The notes: generated by a model from the sequence alone, not told the origin. A DNA stretch of 38,091 bases from Bacillota bacterium (GCA_902363515.1 CABJAN010000028.1:1-38091); one strand, 5' to 3'; shown: positions 1 through 9,465, numbered from the stretch's first letter. Translations and numbers: made by a program.

Positions 1-7
1 GCTTATT

Positions 8-71
8 AAAGTGCCCCTAATCACAGAACTGCCATTCTGAATTTTTCAAAAAGTCGGCAGATTGGCACTTT
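8..71. repeat. Nested inverted repeat at the left edge
   Basis: AAAGTGCC at 8-15 is the exact reverse complement of GGCACTTT at 64-71. Inside lie CTGCC (29-33) and GGCAG (56-60), and an innermost TTTTT-C-AAAAA (42-52). This could be the end of a mobile element, a structured RNA or an old terminator. The rest of 1-330 is AT-rich and shows no convincing gene; only the ribosome site of the next gene is clear. Confidence 0.35.
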
Positions 72-330
72 GGGCAGACATATTCATTTTTGAATTACAG
101 TTTGCGGAAACTCAAGGTAATTTTTTTGAGTTTTCTTCTTGCTTTTTCTAATACTTCTGCTATACTGAACCTATACATTTCGTTGTTTCTATATCTAAAT
201 CTTAAATTCTTGAGGTTCTTCAAACTTCCATTTTTATTTTTATCAGAAAGTTGGTGATGTGTATCTAATTATAGTGTGTCTTTCTATTGCTTCGCAACTA
301 TATCTTTGCTAAACTAAAGGAGGTAACTAT

Positions 331-1263
331 GTGGAACATTACAAATTGAATCGAAAGTATAAAGACAGGCTTTTCCGTATAATTTTCAGAGAGAAGACAG
401 CTTTACTGCAGCTTTACAACGCACTGAACAATAGCCATTATACCAACCCTGATGATTTGACAATTACTACCATTGACGACGTTGTGTATATGGGTATGAA
501 AAACGATTTATCTTTTATCATTGACGATGTGCTGAATCTTTATGAACATCAAAGTACTTACAGCCCAAATCTTCCCTTGCGTGGCCTGTTCTATTTTTCC
601 GCCATATATCGGGAATACATAGAACCAGTCAAGCATCAGCTCTATACGGAAACTCCTTTGCAGATTCCTTTTCCCATCTACCTGGTTTTCTACAATGGCA
701 TGAAAGAAGAACCGGAACGCAAAGAATTGCGATTGAGTGACCTGTTTCTTCAAAAAAGCCAATCGCAAACTCCTGCATTAGAATGTACTGCTTTCATGCT
801 GAATATCAATCTGGGGCACAACCGGGAACTAATGGAAAAGTGTAAAACTCTAAAAGAATATGCCCAGTTTATCCATGCTATACGCTGCCAGATTGCATCG
901 GGTCTTTCTCTTGAATCAGCCGTAGAAAATGCAGTGAATGAATGTATTCTGAAAGGCATTCTGTCTGATATACTTCGTAAAAACAGAGCGGAGGTCATAG
1001 ACTTGATTTTAACAGAATACGACGAAAATGAATTTCGGGATTTTCTGAAAGAAGATTCCTGGAAAAAGGGACATGAGGCCGGCGTACAAGAGGGTCTGCA
1101 GAAAGGATTAGAGACCGGCATACAAGCTGGCATCTGTGAACTCATTAAGACCTGTGCGGAATTTCAGCTTTCTAAAGAACAGACCTTAAAAAAAATACAA
1201 AATGGATTTTCCCTTTCTGAACAAGATGCCTGGAATTATATTGAAAAGTATTGGCAGGACTAA
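331..1263 (+). CDS. Rpn-family PD-(D/E)XK nuclease/transposase-like protein
   Basis: A 310-residue protein of the recombination-promoting nuclease (Rpn, PDDEXK transposase-like) type. The core has Asp59 (NDLSF) and Glu72-His-Gln74 (YEHQ), matching the D...ExQ arrangement of these nucleases. The C-terminus (about 265-300) is a helical tail with repeated G-x-x-x-G spacing (KKGHEAG, QKGLETG, QAG), typical of the family. The start is GTG at 331: AAAGGAGG lies at 316-323, 7 nt upstream. An ATG overlaps it at 329 but runs into a stop within seven codons. Members act as DNA endonucleases promoting RecA-independent recombination, often in many copies per genome. The residues suggest an active enzyme; no terminal repeats were found to make it a mobile element. 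Confidence 0.75.
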   Translation: MEHYKLNRKYKDRLFRIIFREKTALLQLYNALNNSHYTNPDDLTITTIDDVVYMGMKNDLSFIIDDVLNLYEHQSTYSPNLPLRGLFYFSAIYREYIEPVKHQLYTETPLQIPFPIYLVFYNGMKEEPERKELRLSDLFLQKSQSQTPALECTAFMLNINLGHNRELMEKCKTLKEYAQFIHAIRCQIASGLSLESAVENAVNECILKGILSDILRKNRAEVIDLILTEYDENEFRDFLKEDSWKKGHEAGVQEGLQKGLETGIQAGICELIKTCAEFQLSKEQTLKKIQNGFSLSEQDAWNYIEKYWQD

Positions 1264-1340
1264 GATTACACAATATGTAAAGGGGGGCTGCAACGAAACA
1301 GCTAGCCTCCCCACCATTCCTGCGAATTTTCAGGTAAAAG

Positions 1341-1397
1341 AAACGGTGTTGTGCTTTGAAATTCAAATTTCTTAAACTCAGACTTCCTACACCGTTT
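1341..1397. repeat. Nested inverted repeat downstream of the Rpn gene
   Basis: AAACGGTGT (1341-1349) and ACACCGTTT (1389-1397) are perfect 9-bp inverted copies. In the interior GAAATT (1358-1363) faces AATTTC (1366-1371). A weaker GC-rich hairpin precedes it (GGGG...CCCC, about 1282-1312). Neither has a U-tract on the plus side, so a plain terminator is unlikely. Confidence 0.4.
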
Positions 1398-1427
1398 GGT
1401 GTGTTATGCCTTGAAAAATCAATACTT

Positions 1428-1758
1428 TCATCCGAAAAATGTTGTGCCGGCATCAATGGAAAGCATTGATAGCGTTTGTAATTTTATCAGCGGAGCCACT
1501 ACCATTCCATCCTCAAGAACCGCATATGGTGTTTCCGTATTTCTATTAAAGTTGTCCTCCCCATCCTTTTTGGGAACTTCATCCTTACAAAATAGTACTC
1601 ATAAACATAACAATCATAATGATCAGTATTATTACTCCGAAAATCAATGAAACAACTGCTACTGCTTTTACTAATTTAGGATTTGTATTGATAGCAAAAT
1701 GTTTTTCTATTGCACCAAAAACGAAAACAAGTAGTAAGAATAATAAAAATTTTTCCGT
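1428..1758 (-). pseudogene. Small two-TM membrane protein, ACG start and frameshifted tail
   Basis: Reading the minus strand from 1758, an open frame of 57 codons ends at TAA 1585-1587. It encodes two hydrophobic segments (about residues 4-17 and 32-54) separated by a polar stretch (EKHFAINTNPK). A strong ribosome site (AAGGAGGG, 1765-1772) lies 7 nt before its first codon, but that codon is ACG where ATG is expected. Another frame, open from about 1602 to a TGA at 1428-1430, continues with protein-like composition (DEVPKKDGED, TPYAVLEDGMVVAPLIKLQ, IDAGTTFFG). I read this as one gene of about 100 residues damaged by an ATG-to-ACG change and a frameshift, or alternatively an active 57-residue peptide with a rare start. 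Family unknown. Confidence 0.4.
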
Positions 1759-1816
1759 ATAAATCCCTCCTTATCTTCAAGCAGACAATCCTCCTGAAAA
1801 CTTGTGTTTTCCATAT

Positions 1817-1845
1817 ATTCTACATTTCTAATTTCATTTTATCAC
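1817..1845 (-). promoter_or_regulatory. Possible sigma-A promoter for the small membrane gene
   Basis: On the minus strand GTGATA (1840-1845), 17-bp spacer, TAGAAT (1817-1822). It sits about 45 bp upstream of the ribosome site at 1765-1772. Each box has one or two departures from consensus. Confidence 0.35.
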
Positions 1846-1898
1846 ATGGTTCTCATTCATCACAGCTTAATTTTATCTCCCGAAAGCAAAGTAAACAC

Positions 1899-1938
1899 AA
1901 AAACTCCCACAGAAAACCACCCTGGTTTCCTGTGAGAG
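1899..1938 (-). terminator. Intrinsic terminator after gdhA
   Basis: Minus strand: CTCTCACAGGAAACCA (1938-1923), 3-nt loop, TGGTTTTCTGTGGGAG (1919-1904), then TTTTT. It lies 28 bp past the gdhA stop. Confidence 0.85.
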
Positions 1939-1966
1939 CCAATTTCTTTTCTCTATTTTCTGTTTT

Positions 1967-3343
<1,377 letters not shown>

Positions 3344-3354
3344 TTATGTTTTGT

Positions 3355-3383
3355 ATTATAAAGCCATCTTTTCTATTTTGCAA
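3355..3383 (-). promoter_or_regulatory. Sigma-A promoter of gdhA
   Basis: Minus strand TTGCAA (3378-3383), 17-bp spacer, perfect TATAAT (3355-3360). The start site would lie near 3348, about 45 nt ahead of the ATG. Confidence 0.75.
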
Positions 3384-3503
3384 GTTTATTTTTTATTTCT
3401 TGCATATTTTTTGATTATATCTCATATTACCCATTTTTATAAAATCTTTTTGAAACTTTTATTTTTATTCATTTCATTTACTATTCTGTACTAAAGCATT
3501 TTC

Positions 3504-5057
3504 TCAGATTTTGGTGCTCCATGTGGAACAATCCCATACCTGGGTTGCCAGTCCGTCATAAAATTCCGGCTCATGGCAGACCATGAGAATGGTACCTTTG
3601 TATTCCTGCAAGGCGCGCCTCAGTTCCTCTTTTGCCTCCACATCCAGATGGTTGGTGGGCTCATCCAAAATCAAAACATTGGTTTCCGTATTCAGAATCT
3701 TACACAGGCGAACCTTGGCCTGCTCACCACCGCTTAACACTCTTACCAGACTTTCTATGTGCTTGGTGGTCAGTCCGCATTTAGCCAGGGCTGCCCGCAC
3801 CTCATACTGGGTATAAGAAGGAAAAACATCCCATATTTCCTGAATACAGGTATTTTTATTTCCCGGCGCCATTTCCTGCTCAAAATAACCGATTTCCAAA
3901 TAATCTCCCAACTGCACCTTGCCGGAAATCGGCTGAATCAGACCCAGAATACTTTTCAGAAGGGTGGTTTTTCCAATTCCATTGGCGCCGGTAAGCACAA
4001 TTTTATCTCCACGCTCCACCCGAAAAGCCAGAGGCTTGGATAAAGGCTCTTCATATCCAATAACCAAATCTTCTGTCTCCACCACAAAGCGGCTTGGGGT
4101 TCTGGCTGTTTTAAAATGAAACTCCGGCTTCGGTTTTTCTTTTGCCAGTTCTATTACATCCATTTTGTCCAGTTTTTTCTGTCTGGACATAGCCATATTT
4201 CTGGTGGCAACTCTTGCTTTATTTCTTGCTACAAAATCCTTCAGTTCACTGATTTCCTGCTGCTGCCTGTTATAAGCTGCCTCAAGCTGTGCTTTCTTCA
4301 CTGCATAAACCTCCTGGAAGTGGTCATAATCTCCCACATACCGGTTTAATTCCTGGTTATCCATGTGATAAATCAGATTCACCACACTATTCAAAAACGG
4401 AATATCATGAGAAATCAGAATAAAGGCATTCTCATATTCCTGGAGATACCGTTTCAGCCATTCAATGTGCTCCACATCCAGATAGTTGGTAGGCTCATCC
4501 AAAAGCAGAATATCCGGCTTTTCCAAAAGCAGCTTGCCCAGAAGAATTTTCGTCCTCTGTCCACCGCTTAAATCGGTTACATCTTTATCCAGACCAATGG
4601 CAGTAAGGCCTAAGGCTCTTGCCACCTCTTCCACCTTGGAATCAATAATATAAAAATCATGCATGGTAAGCATATCCTGAATGGTTCCAAGCTCTTCCAT
4701 CATGGATTCCAGTTCTTCCGGGGAAGCCTCCCCCATTTTGTCACAGATGCCATTCATCTGCTCCTCCATTTCAAACAGCCAGGCAAAAGCAGATTTCAGC
4801 ACGTCACGAATAGTCATGCCCTTTTCCAGCACTGTATGCTGGTCCAGGTAGCCCACCCGCACATTTTTTGCCCACTCAATCTTTCCTTCATCAGGCATCA
4901 GTTTTCCGGTAATAATATTCATAAACGTGGATTTTCCTTCTCCGTTGGCTCCCACCAGCCCAATATGTTCTCCTTTCAGCAGACGGAAAGACACATCCTG
5001 GAAAATTGCCCGGTCTCCAAAACCATGGGAAAGGTTCTGCACATTTAATATACTCAT
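3504..5057 (-). CDS. ABC-F family ATPase (YbiT/YkpA-like)
   Basis: A 517-residue protein with two ABC domains and no membrane segment, so an ABC-F (ribosome-acting) protein rather than a transporter. Domain 1: Walker A GANGEGKST 36-44, signature LSGGQ 163-167, Walker B LLLDEPTNYLD 184-194. Linker about 240-320, rich in charged helix (KKAQLEAAYNRQQQEI). Domain 2: GANGIGKTT 357-365, LSGGE 441-445, LILDEPTNHLD 462-472. ABC-F proteins bind the ribosomal E site; some relieve stalling and others give antibiotic resistance. The short linker and YbiT-like layout favour a housekeeping role. It faces an AraC-type gene, and the two promoters sit back to back. No terminator is evident after it. Confidence 0.9.
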   Translation of the reverse strand: MSILNVQNLSHGFGDRAIFQDVSFRLLKGEHIGLVGANGEGKSTFMNIITGKLMPDEGKIEWAKNVRVGYLDQHTVLEKGMTIRDVLKSAFAWLFEMEEQMNGICDKMGEASPEELESMMEELGTIQDMLTMHDFYIIDSKVEEVARALGLTAIGLDKDVTDLSGGQRTKILLGKLLLEKPDILLLDEPTNYLDVEHIEWLKRYLQEYENAFILISHDIPFLNSVVNLIYHMDNQELNRYVGDYDHFQEVYAVKKAQLEAAYNRQQQEISELKDFVARNKARVATRNMAMSRQKKLDKMDVIELAKEKPKPEFHFKTARTPSRFVVETEDLVIGYEEPLSKPLAFRVERGDKIVLTGANGIGKTTLLKSILGLIQPISGKVQLGDYLEIGYFEQEMAPGNKNTCIQEIWDVFPSYTQYEVRAALAKCGLTTKHIESLVRVLSGGEQAKVRLCKILNTETNVLILDEPTNHLDVEAKEELRRALQEYKGTILMVCHEPEFYDGLATQVWDCSTWSTKI

Positions 5058-5103
5058 GTTCTCTTCTCCTTATTCTCTTATGTGTTTCATAAATCTGTCT
5101 CTC

Positions 5104-5132
5104 ATTATAGCCTTGCCGGAAAAGAAAAGCAA
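5104..5132 (-). promoter_or_regulatory. Sigma-A promoter of the ABC-F gene
   Basis: Minus strand TTGCTT (5127-5132), 17-bp spacer, TATAAT (5104-5109), followed by AAGGAG and the ATG at 5057. Confidence 0.75.
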
Positions 5133-5144
5133 GATTTCATCTTG
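5130..5144. promoter_or_regulatory. Candidate operator between divergent promoters
   Basis: CAAGAT-TTC-ATCTTG is a perfect 6-bp inverted repeat. It fills the gap between the two outward-facing -35 boxes (5127-5132 and 5142-5147) and overlaps both, so a bound regulator could affect both genes. Confidence 0.45.
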
Positions 5145-5170
5145 TACATTCTCTGCACAGCTTGTATAAT
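5142..5170 (+). promoter_or_regulatory. Sigma-A promoter of the AraC-type gene
   Basis: TTGTAC (5142-5147), 17-bp spacer, TATAAT (5165-5170). Transcription would begin near 5177, which rules out a start codon upstream of that point and supports ATG 5208. Confidence 0.75.
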
Positions 5171-5207
5171 AATGGACAAATCTTTACCTTTGGAGGGAAT
5201 CGGAATC

Positions 5208-5987
5208 ATGCTTGTATACGAAGATTATCATTTTGGAGAACCACAGGAAATGGCGCTGTATCATATTGAAGGCTTCTCTCATTTCGCCCACCTTCACAGA
5301 AGTTATGAATTGCTCTATGTGGTAAAAGGCAATTTGACTGCCTTTGTGGATAACCGACATTTTCCCATGAATCCAGGAGATTTCATCTTAATTCTGCCTT
5401 ATGAAATCCATTCCTACAGAAACGAAAACCATGCAGAATGTTATATCAGCGTCTTTTCTCCGGATTATATCCAGGAATTTTATAAACGCACAGCAAAACA
5501 GGCATTAGAAAAACCGGTTTTCCGCCTGGAAGAACCGGTTTTCCATCATATGAAACAATATTTATTTCTGGACAATACCAGGCCCCTTTACAGCAAAGCT
5601 TATCTCTATTACATTGCTGCCCGTCTTCTTGAGGAATCTGTCCTGATTCCCCAGACAGCCCGGCGTTCGGATCTGCTGCACCAGATTTTAACTTACATCC
5701 AGGAGCACTATCTGGAATCCCTTACCCTTCAGGATCTGGCTTCTTTCCTTGGTTATAACCGCCTGTATCTGTCCCGGTATATCAACAGTACCCTGCACTT
5801 ATCCTTTACAGACCTTTTAAACCAGCACCGCATTAACTATGCAGCCTATCTTCTGGGAAGCACCGGTGATTCCATTAGCAGCATTGCCTTTTCCTGCGGG
5901 TACAACAATCTGCGTACCTTTAACCGCTGTTTTCAGGAATTTGAACACTGCACTCCAAGGGAATACCGAAAATCCCGCCAGCACTGA
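5208..5987 (+). CDS. AraC-family transcriptional regulator
   Basis: A 259-residue AraC/XylS regulator. The N-terminal cupin-like ligand domain covers about 1-130 (HLHRSYELLYVVKGN, PGDFILILPYEIHSY). The C-terminal pair of helix-turn-helices covers about 160-255 (LTLQDLASFLGYNRLYLSRY and SSIAFSCGYNNLRTFNRCF, ending in the usual CTPREYR). The open frame runs back to 5082, but the promoter at 5142-5170 and GGAGGG (5192-5197) place the start at ATG 5208. It is divergent from the ABC-F gene and convergent with ispF, with only 10 bp between stops. The ligand cannot be inferred. Confidence 0.88.
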   Translation: MLVYEDYHFGEPQEMALYHIEGFSHFAHLHRSYELLYVVKGNLTAFVDNRHFPMNPGDFILILPYEIHSYRNENHAECYISVFSPDYIQEFYKRTAKQALEKPVFRLEEPVFHHMKQYLFLDNTRPLYSKAYLYYIAARLLEESVLIPQTARRSDLLHQILTYIQEHYLESLTLQDLASFLGYNRLYLSRYINSTLHLSFTDLLNQHRINYAAYLLGSTGDSISSIAFSCGYNNLRTFNRCFQEFEHCTPREYRKSRQH

Positions 5988-5997
5988 CAGAACCGCT

Positions 5998-6534
5998 TTA
6001 CTTCTGTCCGCAGCATCCCGGGCAGCCTCTCCCGCTTCTGTCATCTCCCATGAAATCCTGTACATGGGTCAGAGCGCAGATAGCCTGAGCGGAAATCCCT
6101 TCCATGCTTCCTGTAAAGCCCAGTCCTTCTTCTGTAGTTGCCTTGATATTCACTTGATCTACTTCCAGATGAAGGGCTTTTGCCACATTTTCAATCATGG
6201 TATCAATATAGGGAAGAAGTTTTGGTTTCTGGGCAATAATGGTAGCGTCAATGTTGTTAATCACATACATATGTTCCTCTAAAAGTTTTCCCACATGCTG
6301 CAGCAGCTTGATACTGGAGATGCCTTTGTACTGTGGGTCTGTATCTGGAAAATGTCTTCCAATATCCCGAAGGGCCGCTGCGCCAAGAAGGGCATCCATA
6401 ATAGCGTGTACCACCACATCTGCATCGGAATGACCCAGAAGTCCTTTTTCCCAGGGAATCTTCACACCGCCTAAAATCAGGTCTCTGTCTTCTGTTAATT
6501 TGTGTACATCATATCCCATTCCTACCCGAATCAT
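5998..6534 (-). CDS. ispF: 2-C-methyl-D-erythritol 2,4-cyclodiphosphate synthase
   Basis: A 178-residue enzyme of the MEP isoprenoid pathway that cyclises CDP-methylerythritol 2-phosphate to MEcPP, releasing CMP. Metal ligands are visible: Asp9 and His11 (GYDVH) and His43 (VVVHAIMD). [21 protein letters not shown] and [11 protein letters not shown] are family motifs. Usual members end near residue 158; this one has a 20-residue Gly/Cys/Asp tail (GCPGCCG). It starts 18 bp after the copA stop with its own AAGGAG, so it is probably co-transcribed with csoR-copA. No other MEP gene is in the window. Confidence 0.95.
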   Translation of the reverse strand: MIRVGMGYDVHKLTEDRDLILGGVKIPWEKGLLGHSDADVVVHAIMDALLGAAALRDIGRHFPDTDPQYKGISSIKLLQHVGKLLEEHMYVINNIDATIIAQKPKLLPYIDTMIENVAKALHLEVDQVNIKATTEEGLGFTGSMEGISAQAICALTHVQDFMGDDRSGRGCPGCCGQK

Positions 6535-6552
6535 CTGCTTTTCTCCTTTTCC

Positions 6553-6756
6553 TTATTCTACAGAAAGGACTTCATATCCTGCTTCTGTTACTGCTTTAGC
6601 TAACTCTTCTTTTGAAACATTTGCCCCTGCTTCCACATAGGCTTCCTTCTTTTCCAGATTTACCTCTGCCTTTACACCTTCCAGGGCGTTAAGAGCTTTT
6701 GTTACTGCTGCCTGGCAGTGTGGGCACATCATTCCTTCAATTTTCATAGTATACAT
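6553..6756 (-). CDS. Possible internal start giving a free CopZ-like chaperone
   Basis: Within copA, AAGGAGG (6765-6771) stands 8 nt before an in-frame ATG (6754-6756, residue 793). Translation from there would make a 67-residue protein (MYTMKIEGMMCPHC...) that is a complete HMA fold with CxxC at residues 11 and 14 and no leftover linker. CopZ proteins are normally 65-70 residues. A C-terminal HMA is seen in some pumps; what stands out is a full-strength Shine-Dalgarno placed exactly at the domain border. Expression is an inference. Confidence 0.45.
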   Translation of the reverse strand: MYTMKIEGMMCPHCQAAVTKALNALEGVKAEVNLEKKEAYVEAGANVSKEELAKAVTEAGYEVLSVE

Positions 6757-9132
6757 GTTCATTTCCTCCTTATTCACTACGTTTTTATCTGAAACAGCCT
6801 CTTCCCTTGTCATAACCTCCGGCTTTTTCAATACATGGAAAAACCTGAGCCGAAGGGCATTGCTTACCACAAAAAGACTGCTGAGACTCATGGCCGCTGC
6901 TCCAAACATGGGGCTTAATTTCAATCCAAACACAGGGTACAAAAGTCCTGCTGCAAGAGGAATACCACAGGCATTATAGAAAAATGCCCAAAACAGGTTT
7001 TCCTTGATATTCCGGATCACCGCCTTGCTAAGGCCCACTGCTGTCACCACATCCAGCAAATCGTTTTTCATTAACACAATATCAGCGCTTTCAATAGCCA
7101 CATCGGTTCCTGCTCCAATAGCAATTCCCACATCTGCTCTTGCAAGAGCCGGGGCATCATTCACCCCATCTCCTACCATGGCAACGGTTTTTCCCTCTGC
7201 CTGAAGTTTTGCAACCTCCCGCTCTTTATCCTGGGGAAGCACCTCTGCAATGACGGTATCAAGGTCAAGCTGTTTCTGAATGGCTTTTGCAGTTCTTTCA
7301 TTATCACCTGTAAGCATAATAACCTGTATTCCAAGTTTTTTCAACTCCCGGATTGCCTGGGCGCTGGTAGGTTTTACCAAATCCGCGGCTGCCAGAATTC
7401 CAAGAACCTGCTCCTCTGTGGCAAAAATCAGAGGTGTTTTTCCCTCTTCTGCCAGTCTCTCAACCTGTTTCTCTACCTTACTGGTGTCAATCTGCCGTTC
7501 TTCCATAAATTTCAAATTTCCGGCATAATACTGGATGCCCTGGATTTTTCCCTGGATTCCTTTTCCCGGCACTGCCTGAAACTCCTGTACCTCCGGCAGC
7601 AAAATCCCCTCTTCTTCTGCTTTTTTCAGCACTGCTTCTGCCAGGGGATGCTCACTTTTTTTCTCCAAAGCGCCTGCTATTTTTAAAAGTTCCTGTTTCT
7701 CCATACCAAAAGCCTGAATATCCGTAACTTCCGGAGTTCCCTGGGTAATGGTTCCGGTCTTATCCAGTACCACACTCTGAATATTATGGGTCACCTCCAG
7801 AGCTTCCCCTGATTTAATCAAAATTCCATTCTCCGCACCTTTGCCTGTTCCCACCATAATGGCAACCGGAGTAGCCAGCCCCAGAGCGCAGGGGCAGGAA
7901 ATTACCAATACGGAAATGGCGCAGGATAAAGCAAATTCAAACTCAGCTCCGGCTATGACCCATGCAATTCCTGTTATCAGAGCAATGGCCATAACCACAG
8001 GCACAAAGACTCCTGCAATCTTATCCGCCATTTTGGCAATAGGCGCCTTGCTGGCGCTGGCATCCTCCACCAAACGGATAATCTGGGCAAAGGTGGTATC
8101 CTTTCCTACCTTCGTAGCTTTCATGCGGAAAAATCCTGCTTTATTCATAGTTGCCGCAATGACAGAATCTCCCGGATTTTTCTGAACCGGAATGCTCTCT
8201 CCTGTAATAGCAGCCTGATCCACACTGGTGCTTCCTTCCAGAATCACACCATCTGCCGGAACACTGCTTCCCGGTTTTACCTGCAGCACATCTCCCGGCA
8301 AAATTTCCTCTGCCGGAATCTCCAGCACCATGCCGTCCCGTTCCACAAAAGCTGTTTTGGGCGCCATATCCATTAGTTTTTCAATGGCCTGGCTGGTTTT
8401 CCCCTTTGACCGGGCTTCCAGATATTTTCCAATATTAATCAATGCCAGAATCATTACAGCAGATTCAAAATACAGATCATGGAGATACCGCTCCACCAGT
8501 TCCATATCCTGCACACCTAAGCCGTATCCCATACGGTAAATGGCAAAGATGCCATAAACCAGGGAAGCAGCTGACCCCACAGCGATGAGTGTATCCATAT
8601 TTGGCGCTCCATGGAGGAGAGTACTGAAGCCTTTTGTAAAATACCCACGGTTAATATACAACACTGGAAGACACAGCAAAAACTGAGTCATAGCAAAAGC
8701 CACTGCATTTACCGTTCCATGCAAAAATCCGGGAAGTGGCGCGCCTATCATATGTCCCATGGACACATACATCAGGGGAATCAGAAACACAAAAGACCAG
8801 AAAGTCCGCTTCTTCATGTATTCCAGATGCTCCTGCACCGGATTTTTTCCGTTCTCTCCCTGTTGTCTCTGTGCCTGTCCAACAGCCGTTCCTTTCGAAC
8901 CTCCGGCAAATCCACTGCTCTCCCTGGCAGGACTTGCTCCATAGCCCGCATGTACCACTGCATCTATGATTCCCTGTTCCTCTAAAACATTTTCATCATA
9001 TTTCACCTGCATACTATTGGTGAGGAGATTCACCGTAACCTCTTCCACGCCTTCCAGCTTGCTCACGCATTTCTCCACTCTGGAGGAGCAGGCAGAACAG
9101 GTCATTCCTGTTACATCAAATTTTTCCTTCAT
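6553..9132 (-). CDS. copA: Copper-exporting P1B-type ATPase, HMA domain at each end
   Basis: An 859-residue Cu+ exporter of the cytoplasmic membrane. The N-terminal heavy-metal domain has the Cys12-x-x-Cys15 pair (MTCSAC). Then follow membrane helices, actuator motif TGES (310-313), the CPC transport site 413-415, phosphorylated Asp457 (DKTGT), HP 495-496 and GDGVND in the ATP-binding region. The last 67 residues form a second HMA domain with Cys803-x-x-Cys806 (GMMCPHC), which resembles a CopZ chaperone fused to the pump. An internal ribosome site precedes that domain (separate entry). csoR lies 14 bp upstream and ispF 18 bp downstream; CsoR control is expected. Confidence 0.95.
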   Translation of the reverse strand: MKEKFDVTGMTCSACSSRVEKCVSKLEGVEEVTVNLLTNSMQVKYDENVLEEQGIIDAVVHAGYGASPARESSGFAGGSKGTAVGQAQRQQGENGKNPVQEHLEYMKKRTFWSFVFLIPLMYVSMGHMIGAPLPGFLHGTVNAVAFAMTQFLLCLPVLYINRGYFTKGFSTLLHGAPNMDTLIAVGSAASLVYGIFAIYRMGYGLGVQDMELVERYLHDLYFESAVMILALINIGKYLEARSKGKTSQAIEKLMDMAPKTAFVERDGMVLEIPAEEILPGDVLQVKPGSSVPADGVILEGSTSVDQAAITGESIPVQKNPGDSVIAATMNKAGFFRMKATKVGKDTTFAQIIRLVEDASASKAPIAKMADKIAGVFVPVVMAIALITGIAWVIAGAEFEFALSCAISVLVISCPCALGLATPVAIMVGTGKGAENGILIKSGEALEVTHNIQSVVLDKTGTITQGTPEVTDIQAFGMEKQELLKIAGALEKKSEHPLAEAVLKKAEEEGILLPEVQEFQAVPGKGIQGKIQGIQYYAGNLKFMEERQIDTSKVEKQVERLAEEGKTPLIFATEEQVLGILAAADLVKPTSAQAIRELKKLGIQVIMLTGDNERTAKAIQKQLDLDTVIAEVLPQDKEREVAKLQAEGKTVAMVGDGVNDAPALARADVGIAIGAGTDVAIESADIVLMKNDLLDVVTAVGLSKAVIRNIKENLFWAFFYNACGIPLAAGLLYPVFGLKLSPMFGAAAMSLSSLFVVSNALRLRFFHVLKKPEVMTREEAVSDKNVVNKEEMNMYTMKIEGMMCPHCQAAVTKALNALEGVKAEVNLEKKEAYVEAGANVSKEELAKAVTEAGYEVLSVE

Positions 9133-9146
9133 CCACTTGCCTCCTG

Positions 9147-9407
9147 TTATAATATCTTGCCCAGCATGTCCACCAGTTCATCCACCTTTTCTTCCCTCTC
9201 TGCATCTGTCCTGGCATTGGTCACGCAACTTTTTAAATGCGCGGTCAAAATTTCCTTGTTCGCCTTGTTTAAAATAGCCTCTGTCGCCATAAGCTGCTGG
9301 GAAATTTCCATACAATAACGGTCTTCCTCTACCATTCTCAAAATCCCGTCTATTTGTCCTCTGGCTGTCTTTAAAAGCCTGTTCACTTTCTGTTTATCTG
9401 CTTTCAT
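9147..9407 (-). CDS. csoR: CsoR-type copper-sensing repressor
   Basis: An 86-residue all-helical repressor of the CsoR/RcnR family. The copper-site triad Cys32 (RYCMEIS), His57 and Cys61 (AHLKSC) is complete, which favours Cu(I) over nickel/cobalt or formaldehyde-sensing relatives. Metal binding would release it from the operator at 9421-9437 and switch on csoR-copA (and probably ispF). Start ATG 9407 has AGGGAGA upstream. Confidence 0.92.
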   Translation of the reverse strand: MKADKQKVNRLLKTARGQIDGILRMVEEDRYCMEISQQLMATEAILNKANKEILTAHLKSCVTNARTDAEREEKVDELVDMLGKIL

Positions 9408-9420
9408 CTTATCTTCTCCC

Positions 9421-9437
9421 TACACCCCAGGGGGGTA
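9421..9437. promoter_or_regulatory. CsoR operator (G-tract pseudo-palindrome)
   Basis: TACACCCC-A-GGGGGGTA: C-tract and G-tract halves flanked by TA, the form known for CsoR sites. It overlaps the start-site region of the csoR promoter, 14 bp from the start codon. Confidence 0.75.
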
Positions 9438-9465
9438 TTATTTTTATAAACTTACTGTAACACAA
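9437..9465 (-). promoter_or_regulatory. Probable promoter of csoR-copA-ispF
   Basis: Minus strand TTGTGT (9460-9465), 17-bp spacer, AATAAT (9437-9442). The boxes are weak, but they place transcription start inside the operator. Confidence 0.45.

Noticed and set aside
1282..1312. GC-rich hairpin after the Rpn gene as its terminator
   Set aside because: Pairing is imperfect and no U-tract follows.
1396..1650. 84-codon plus-strand open frame
   Set aside because: It has no ribosome site and unlikely composition; the opposite strand here carries the small membrane gene remnants.
5082..5207. N-terminal extension of the AraC-type protein
   Set aside because: The promoter for the gene (5142-5170) lies inside it, and the ribosome site is at 5192-5197.
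7841..8985. Long open frames antisense to copA
   Set aside because: They are shadows of a strongly supported gene and have no ribosome sites.
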